NCBI GenBank assembly: GCA_016787375.1
Contig: JAEUUM010000143.1
Span: 1 to 10,307, forward strand
DNA length: 10,307 nucleotides
Direction of reading: 5' to 3'
From: Saprospiraceae bacterium
GTDB lineage: Bacteria; Bacteroidota; Bacteroidia; Chitinophagales; Saprospiraceae
The notes beneath the pieces are model-generated. The model did not search any database and was not told where the DNA came from. It saw only the letters and a program-made list of their open reading frames with translations. This document shows positions 5,985 through 10,307 of this stretch, piece after piece; the stretch's first letter is position 1, and every line of letters starts with the position of its first letter. The position numbers and the translations under genes were made by a program.

Positions 5985-7772
5985 TTATTTAATTGGCTTT
6001 GTCTTTTCTTTTAACCACTTGGCTTCTTTTTTGGTTAAAAATGGATGAATCAAGTCATAAACTTTGCTGTGATAATCGTTAAGCCATTTAATCTCGTGAT
6101 TACTCAGATACTTAGTGTTAATTAATTTTTGCTCAATTGGAAATAGTGTTACTGTATCAAAGCTAAGGAACTCACCGTAATCTGTAATCTCATCTTCAAC
6201 TGCTAAAATTAAGTTTTCAATTCTGATGCCATGGCTGCCTTCAACGTACATGCCGGGTTCATTAGAGGTCAGCATTCCTTTTTCAATTATGGTGACTGCC
6301 CTCTCTCCAAGTCCGGAGGTAAATCCTTGAGGAGGTTCATGTACGTTAAGGAAGAATCCTACCCCATGACCTGTACCGTGCAGGTATCCAAGACCATGTT
6401 GCCATAAAAATTGCCTGGCAAGAATATCAAGCTGCACTCCTCTGGTTCCTGTTGGAAACTTCGCCATGGATAAGGCTATGTTGCCTTTTAGAACCATAGT
6501 GAAATGAAGCTTTTGTTCTTTGGTAGGTTTTCCCAATGCAAGGGTTCTCGTTATGTCTGTAGTACCGCATTTATATTGTCCACCACAATCAATGAGTAAA
6601 ATACCTTTTTGTTTGACCATTGCACATTTTCCCTTTTCAGGATGGTAATGAATAATGGCGCCATTGGATCCGTAACCTATTATTGCACCAAAACTTTCTC
6701 CAATATAATCATCATGTATTTGTCTGGATTCTATGATTTTTTCGGCTATTTCTACTTCGCTTACTTCTCTCTTTTTAACCTCTGATTCGAGCCACATAAA
6801 CGCCTTGGTAAGAGAAATACCATCTTTCATCATTGCATGCTTAATGTGCCTAATTTCCGTTTCATTTTTTATGGCTTTCAGGTTTTTTGGAATGTTATGA
6901 CCGCTATAAAGTTGGTCTTTTTTAATGATCGAGCCCAGCCATTCACTTGCAGTGGATTTATCCACCCAAATCTTATCTGTTTTATTAATTTTCTTTAGAA
7001 ACCCTTCAATTGCTTCATAAGGTTGAATATCAATTTTTTCTTTTGCAAACGACTTTTTGATGGAATCAGGCACTTTTGAAGAATCAACAAAAAAGGTAGT
7101 TTTGTTTTGACTAATTACAGCATAAGCTATGCAAACCGGATTATACTCAACATCATTGGACCGAATATTCAATACCCAACAAAGGTCATCGAGTGTTGTA
7201 ATTAAATAATGCTGTATATTTTGAGAGATAATGGCTTTCTGAATTCTGCTTATGCGCTCTATGCGACTCATACCGGTGTAATACTCAGAGAGCTCGAAAA
7301 ACTGACCATTTGGCAAAGGAGGTCTGTTCTTCCAAATAGCGGAGATCAAATCTACATCAGCATCAATTTTGATGCCTTTTTCACCAAAGGTTTTTGCCAT
7401 TGATTCTACCTGTGATATAGAAAAACATTTCCCGTCAAATGCAACTGTACTTCCGGGTGCAAGTTGATCTCTTAACCAATCCATGTGTTCAGGCGCACCT
7501 TGAACATTTTGTTTGTGCAAAGTCATGCCGGTACCTTTTAATTCTTGTTCGGCTTGTAAAAAGTACCTGCTGTCTGTCCAAAGTCCTGCATGAGTTTGGG
7601 TTATGACAACCAATCCAGCAGAACCACTAAAATTAGAAACCCATTGTCTTGATTTCCAATGATCTGCGACATATTCGCTCTGATGTGGGTCACTTGATGG
7701 AATTATATAAGCATCAAGTTTTGATTTTTTTAACGCTTCTTTAATTGATTTTATATGATCCTTTGCAGCCAT
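5985..7772 (-). CDS. Xaa-Pro aminopeptidase (aminopeptidase P, M24B family, three-domain type)
   Basis: This enzyme removes the N-terminal residue from peptides with proline in position two. At 595 residues it is of the long, three-domain type related to eukaryotic cytosolic XPNPEP1, not the shorter E. coli PepP. Two creatinase-like N-terminal domains cover about 5-150 and 165-300 (AYIIPSSDPHQSEYVADHW, WTDSRYFLQAEQEL). The catalytic pita-bread domain covers about 305-530, followed by a C-terminal extension. The expected two-metal ligands are all visible: D395 (LLIDCGG), D406 (TDITRT), H469 (HGTGHGVG), E505 (TSNEPGMY) and E519 (IRIEN). H375 and H478 (NVHEPP) match the substrate-side histidines. 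No signal peptide is present, so it is cytosolic. The ATG at 7772 starts just before the first domain. It is divergent from rpoN, with 153 bp between the starts. Confidence 0.96.
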   Translation of the reverse strand: MAAKDHIKSIKEALKKSKLDAYIIPSSDPHQSEYVADHWKSRQWVSNFSGSAGLVVITQTHAGLWTDSRYFLQAEQELKGTGMTLHKQNVQGAPEHMDWLRDQLAPGSTVAFDGKCFSISQVESMAKTFGEKGIKIDADVDLISAIWKNRPPLPNGQFFELSEYYTGMSRIERISRIQKAIISQNIQHYLITTLDDLCWVLNIRSNDVEYNPVCIAYAVISQNKTTFFVDSSKVPDSIKKSFAKEKIDIQPYEAIEGFLKKINKTDKIWVDKSTASEWLGSIIKKDQLYSGHNIPKNLKAIKNETEIRHIKHAMMKDGISLTKAFMWLESEVKKREVSEVEIAEKIIESRQIHDDYIGESFGAIIGYGSNGAIIHYHPEKGKCAMVKQKGILLIDCGGQYKCGTTDITRTLALGKPTKEQKLHFTMVLKGNIALSMAKFPTGTRGVQLDILARQFLWQHGLGYLHGTGHGVGFFLNVHEPPQGFTSGLGERAVTIIEKGMLTSNEPGMYVEGSHGIRIENLILAVEDEITDYGEFLSFDTVTLFPIEQKLINTKYLSNHEIKWLNDYHSKVYDLIHPFLTKKEAKWLKEKTKPIK

Positions 7773-7925
7773 TACTTGTTTATTTAGATATTAAAGGTTA
7801 AATTTAATTCAGTTTATCCATATTAAACGAACATTACACTCAAATTATTACATAATAGATATGAAATGAAACTTGATTTGGTTAAAATTCGTTTTGCTGT
7901 GGATAGATATTAATAATAGAGGATT
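7773..7925. promoter_or_regulatory. Divergent intergenic region between the aminopeptidase gene and rpoN
   Basis: This AT-rich gap must hold promoters or leaders for both divergent genes. No clean TTG/TAnnTTTG promoter pair is visible on either strand; the nearest on the plus strand is TCGTTTTG at 7889-7896, with a poorly spaced TTG. AGAGG at 7918-7922 lies three bases before the rpoN ATG and may be a weak ribosome site. Confidence 0.5.
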
Positions 7926-9473
7926 ATGCTAAAACAGAGTTTAAGTCAAAAAATGTTGCAGAAGCTGTCACCTCAGCAAATTCAGTTAATGAAGTTGCTG
8001 CAGATACCAACTGCAACATTAGAGCAAAGAATAAAAGAGGAACTTGAGGCAAATCCTGCCCTTGATGAGGGCGATGAGGAGGAGGATTTCTTTGGAGATG
8101 CTAACAGAGCACAAGAAGACAACCACACCCAAGACGAAGGAGAAGAATACCACGAATCTGAAGAGACAGAAGATAATTACAGCACTGAAGAATACTCCCT
8201 CGAAGAATACCTCTCAGACTACATGAATGATGATGATGCGGGCTCCTACAAACTCAAAGGAGACGGTTATCAGGAAGAGGAAGAGAAACAAGTTCCATTT
8301 GCAGTTGAAAATTCATTTCATGAATATCTTGAAACCCAATTGGGCCTCATAGACTTAGCAGACGAACGCGAAAAGTATATTGCTAAACAAATAATCGGAA
8401 GCATTGATGACGATGGCTATCTTCGTAGAGAACCAATTGCTATTATTGACGACTTGATGTTTGCTCAGAATATCATAACTACCGAGGAGGAAGTTATGCA
8501 GGTATTGAAAAAGGTTCAAACTTTTGACCCACCGGGTGTAGGTGCAAGAGACCTCAGGGAATGCCTTCTGTTGCAGCTTAAGCACAAAATGTCAATATTG
8601 CCGTCAAATGCAGCTCCTCTTGAAAAAAAAGTTATCATAACGGCTATTAAAATCATCGAATTATATTTTGAAGAATTTTCAAAAAAACATTATCCAAAAC
8701 TTCAAAGAACACTTGGTGTGTCAGAATTGGAACTTAAATATGCAATAGATGAAATTTTAAAATCAAACCCTAAACCAGCAAGCGGTTATGAAGAGTCAGG
8801 AGCTCATTCAGTAAATTATATTATTCCGGATTTTATAATCATAAATCGTGAAGGCGAACTTGAACTTACACTTAATTCACGAAACGCACCAGATTTAAGG
8901 GTAAATGAACATTATGTTGATATGCTTAAGGAATACAACATCAATAGGCAGAATCAACGAACCACAAAAAAAGACAAAGAAGCCATACTATTCATCAAAC
9001 AAAAAATTGACTCTGCTAAATGGTTTATTGACGCAATCAGACAGCGACAACAAACCATGTATACCACTATGTATGCCATCATGCAGTTTCAGTTTGAATA
9101 TTTTCTGACAGGCGATGATACACGTTTGAGACCAATGATATTAAAAGATATATCAGATGTGACAGGACTCGATATATCGACCATTTCCAGGGTTGCAAAC
9201 AGTAAGTTTGTTCAAACAGAATTTGGAACCAAAAGACTAAAAGAATTTTTCTCTGAATCACTTCAAACTGATGATGGAAGTGAGGTATCAACTTTGGAAG
9301 TTAAAAAAATACTTACAGATGTAATAGGTGGTGAAAATAAAAGAAAACCACTCTCAGACGAAAAACTCAAGAACATCTTGCGCAATAAAGGCTATAACAT
9401 AGCCAGACGTACCGTGGCTAAATACAGGGAGCAACTTAATATACCGGTAGCGAGGTTAAGAAAGGAGTTGTGA
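7926..9473 (+). CDS. rpoN: RNA polymerase sigma-54 factor RpoN
   Basis: Sigma-54 directs RNA polymerase to -24/-12 promoters and needs AAA+ enhancer-binding activators to open DNA. The protein has 515 residues. Region I (1-45) is Gln/Leu-rich (LSPQQIQLMKLLQIPTATLE, then EELEANPALDE). Region II (about 47-120) is very acidic: I count 32 Asp/Glu in 74 residues. The core-binding domain follows (LGLIDLADEREKYIAKQIIG, DDDGYL, FDPPGVGARDLRECLLLQL). A helix-turn-helix region lies near residues 405-425 (DISDVTGLDISTISRVANSK). The diagnostic RpoN box ARRTVAKYRE is intact at 493-502. It is the only plus-strand gene here. The usual proteobacterial neighbours (lptB, hpf, ptsN) are absent, and no enhancer-binding protein is encoded nearby. 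Its end is convergent with hemA 31 bp away, with no clear terminator between. Confidence 0.98.
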   Translation: MLKQSLSQKMLQKLSPQQIQLMKLLQIPTATLEQRIKEELEANPALDEGDEEEDFFGDANRAQEDNHTQDEGEEYHESEETEDNYSTEEYSLEEYLSDYMNDDDAGSYKLKGDGYQEEEEKQVPFAVENSFHEYLETQLGLIDLADEREKYIAKQIIGSIDDDGYLRREPIAIIDDLMFAQNIITTEEEVMQVLKKVQTFDPPGVGARDLRECLLLQLKHKMSILPSNAAPLEKKVIITAIKIIELYFEEFSKKHYPKLQRTLGVSELELKYAIDEILKSNPKPASGYEESGAHSVNYIIPDFIIINREGELELTLNSRNAPDLRVNEHYVDMLKEYNINRQNQRTTKKDKEAILFIKQKIDSAKWFIDAIRQRQQTMYTTMYAIMQFQFEYFLTGDDTRLRPMILKDISDVTGLDISTISRVANSKFVQTEFGTKRLKEFFSESLQTDDGSEVSTLEVKKILTDVIGGENKRKPLSDEKLKNILRNKGYNIARRTVAKYREQLNIPVARLRKEL

Positions 9474-9504
9474 TTTGCTAGCTAATTACGTCATTTAATC
9501 CAAG

Positions 9505-10307
9505 TTAAACTACTGCTTCACGTGCAGCCTTCATGGGAATGTTGATACAACCTTTCTCCATGTAGGTCATCATTCTGAGGAGCAAATCCTTGGATGATTC
9601 ATCAAGGGTCTCAAATTCTTTGGCAAAAACCTGATTGATGGCACGGTCTTTAACAGATTTAATTTCCTCAGGTACTTTGTGCAATGCGCGTTCGATAAGA
9701 CGCTGTTTGAAAGCAGTAATGAACTGGTTCATGAAGTCTGCTAATATTGTCTTAACAGCTTCAATGGCATTAAGTCTGTGTTCTAAGTTTTCTTTTGCTT
9801 TCTCTTTTAAAGCTTCTACTTCAATATAGTGAACATTGTAATTTTGTATAACTTTTCGGTCAACATTGTTTGGAACAGAAAGATCAATCAGTATTTTTGA
9901 ACTCCCATCCGTACCAATTAATTGCTCATATAAATCAGGTGTAATGACACATTCAACTGAACCTGTGCAAACCACCATAATATCAAAGCCACCTTTATAG
10001 TTTTTAAGATCATTCAAACTGTATGCTTTTCCGCCTAATTGATTGGCGAGAATTTGTGCACCATCTAATGAACGATTAAAAATGGTGATATTTGTAAACT
10101 GGTGTTTTTGAAGAAATTTACCAAACAAGGTATTCGTCTGACCTGAGCCGACCATCAACACTCTAGCCTCTCGGTTTTGAGACTTCATCATCATTTGCTG
10201 AAATGCCAGAGCTACCACTGACAATGCTTTTTCTCCAATGGCAGTGTTGGCATATACACATTTAGCAGCTTCAATGGTAAAACGCATTGCAAGCCTTATA
10301 TTATCAC
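9505..10307 (-). CDS. hemA: Glutamyl-tRNA reductase HemA, C-terminal part (runs off right edge)
   Basis: HemA reduces glutamyl-tRNA(Glu) to glutamate-1-semialdehyde with NADPH, the first committed step of C5-pathway tetrapyrrole synthesis. About 267 residues of a protein usually near 415-420 are present; the frame stays open to the window edge, and the internal Met at 10287 is not the true start. Reading from it, AAKCVYANTAIGEKALSVVA matches the conserved segment (K-x-V-R-x-x-T-x-I-G) before the NADPH domain. The Rossmann motif is VLMVGSGQTN (43-52), followed by ITIFNRSLDGA and DIMVVCTGS. The last ~90 residues form the helical dimerisation domain, ending in the typical I-P-x-K-A-x-R-E-A. The catalytic Cys and tRNA-contact domain lie outside. 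The variant K-C-V-Y-A-N-T replaces the usual K-x-V-R-T-E-T. Confidence 0.93.
   Translation of the reverse strand, partial: DNIRLAMRFTIEAAKCVYANTAIGEKALSVVALAFQQMMMKSQNREARVLMVGSGQTNTLFGKFLQKHQFTNITIFNRSLDGAQILANQLGGKAYSLNDLKNYKGGFDIMVVCTGSVECVITPDLYEQLIGTDGSSKILIDLSVPNNVDRKVIQNYNVHYIEVEALKEKAKENLEHRLNAIEAVKTILADFMNQFITAFKQRLIERALHKVPEEIKSVKDRAINQVFAKEFETLDESSKDLLLRMMTYMEKGCINIPMKAAREAVV

Noticed and set aside
7786..7910. AGATAT occurring three times (7786, 7857, 7905) in the aminopeptidase-rpoN gap.
   Set aside because: Spacing is irregular and a 6-mer of this composition is expected often in AT-rich DNA.
8355..8585. A 76-codon minus-strand frame within rpoN.
   Set aside because: It is a shadow of the sigma-54 core-binding domain and has no protein features of its own.
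9474..9504. GCTAGC palindrome between the convergent ends of rpoN and hemA as a shared terminator.
   Set aside because: It is only six bases with no loop or U-tract.

Overview
The window looks like chromosomal DNA of a Bacteroidota species. The evidence is AT-rich sequence, a TonB-dependent receptor with an N-terminal carboxypeptidase-regulatory-like domain, a TM2/DUF2752 membrane pair, a large hybrid histidine kinase, and few good Shine-Dalgarno sites. The class cannot be fixed from this window; Saprospiria-like is only a guess. I see no tRNA, rRNA, CRISPR array, transposase or integrase.

Layout. All genes lie on the minus strand except rpoN. 1-735 is the 5' part of a TonB-dependent receptor gene running off the left edge. 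943-1720 is a two-gene overlapping unit: a TM2-domain protein with a signal peptide, then a DUF2752 protein starting at GTG inside it. 1958-5565 is a compact co-directional run: hybrid histidine kinase, HPt protein (ATGA overlap), stand-alone receiver protein, then RmlA/RfbA glucose-1-phosphate thymidylyltransferase. 5776-5910 holds a 44-residue single-span membrane protein. 5985-7772 is a three-domain Xaa-Pro aminopeptidase (M24B). 7926-9473 (plus strand) is rpoN (sigma-54), divergent from the aminopeptidase. 9505-10307 is the C-terminal part of hemA (glutamyl-tRNA reductase), convergent with rpoN and running off the right edge.

How the genes fit together. The kinase, HPt and receiver proteins supply every part of a multistep phosphorelay: transmitter, two fused receivers, a free histidine phosphotransfer protein and a free receiver. 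No DNA-binding or enzymatic output domain is encoded here. The kinase has no membrane span and starts with a receiver domain, so it should be cytosolic. The rmlA gene follows the receiver by 68 bp and may be co-transcribed, which would link the relay to dTDP-sugar (surface polysaccharide) supply; this is inference. The other genes are housekeeping (aminopeptidase, rpoN, hemA) or envelope functions with no evident link.

Nothing here is clearly a new defence or mobile system. The parts most worth a second look are the TM2/DUF2752 pair, the outputless phosphorelay beside rmlA, the small membrane protein at 5776-5910, and several short repeats in the intergenic regions.
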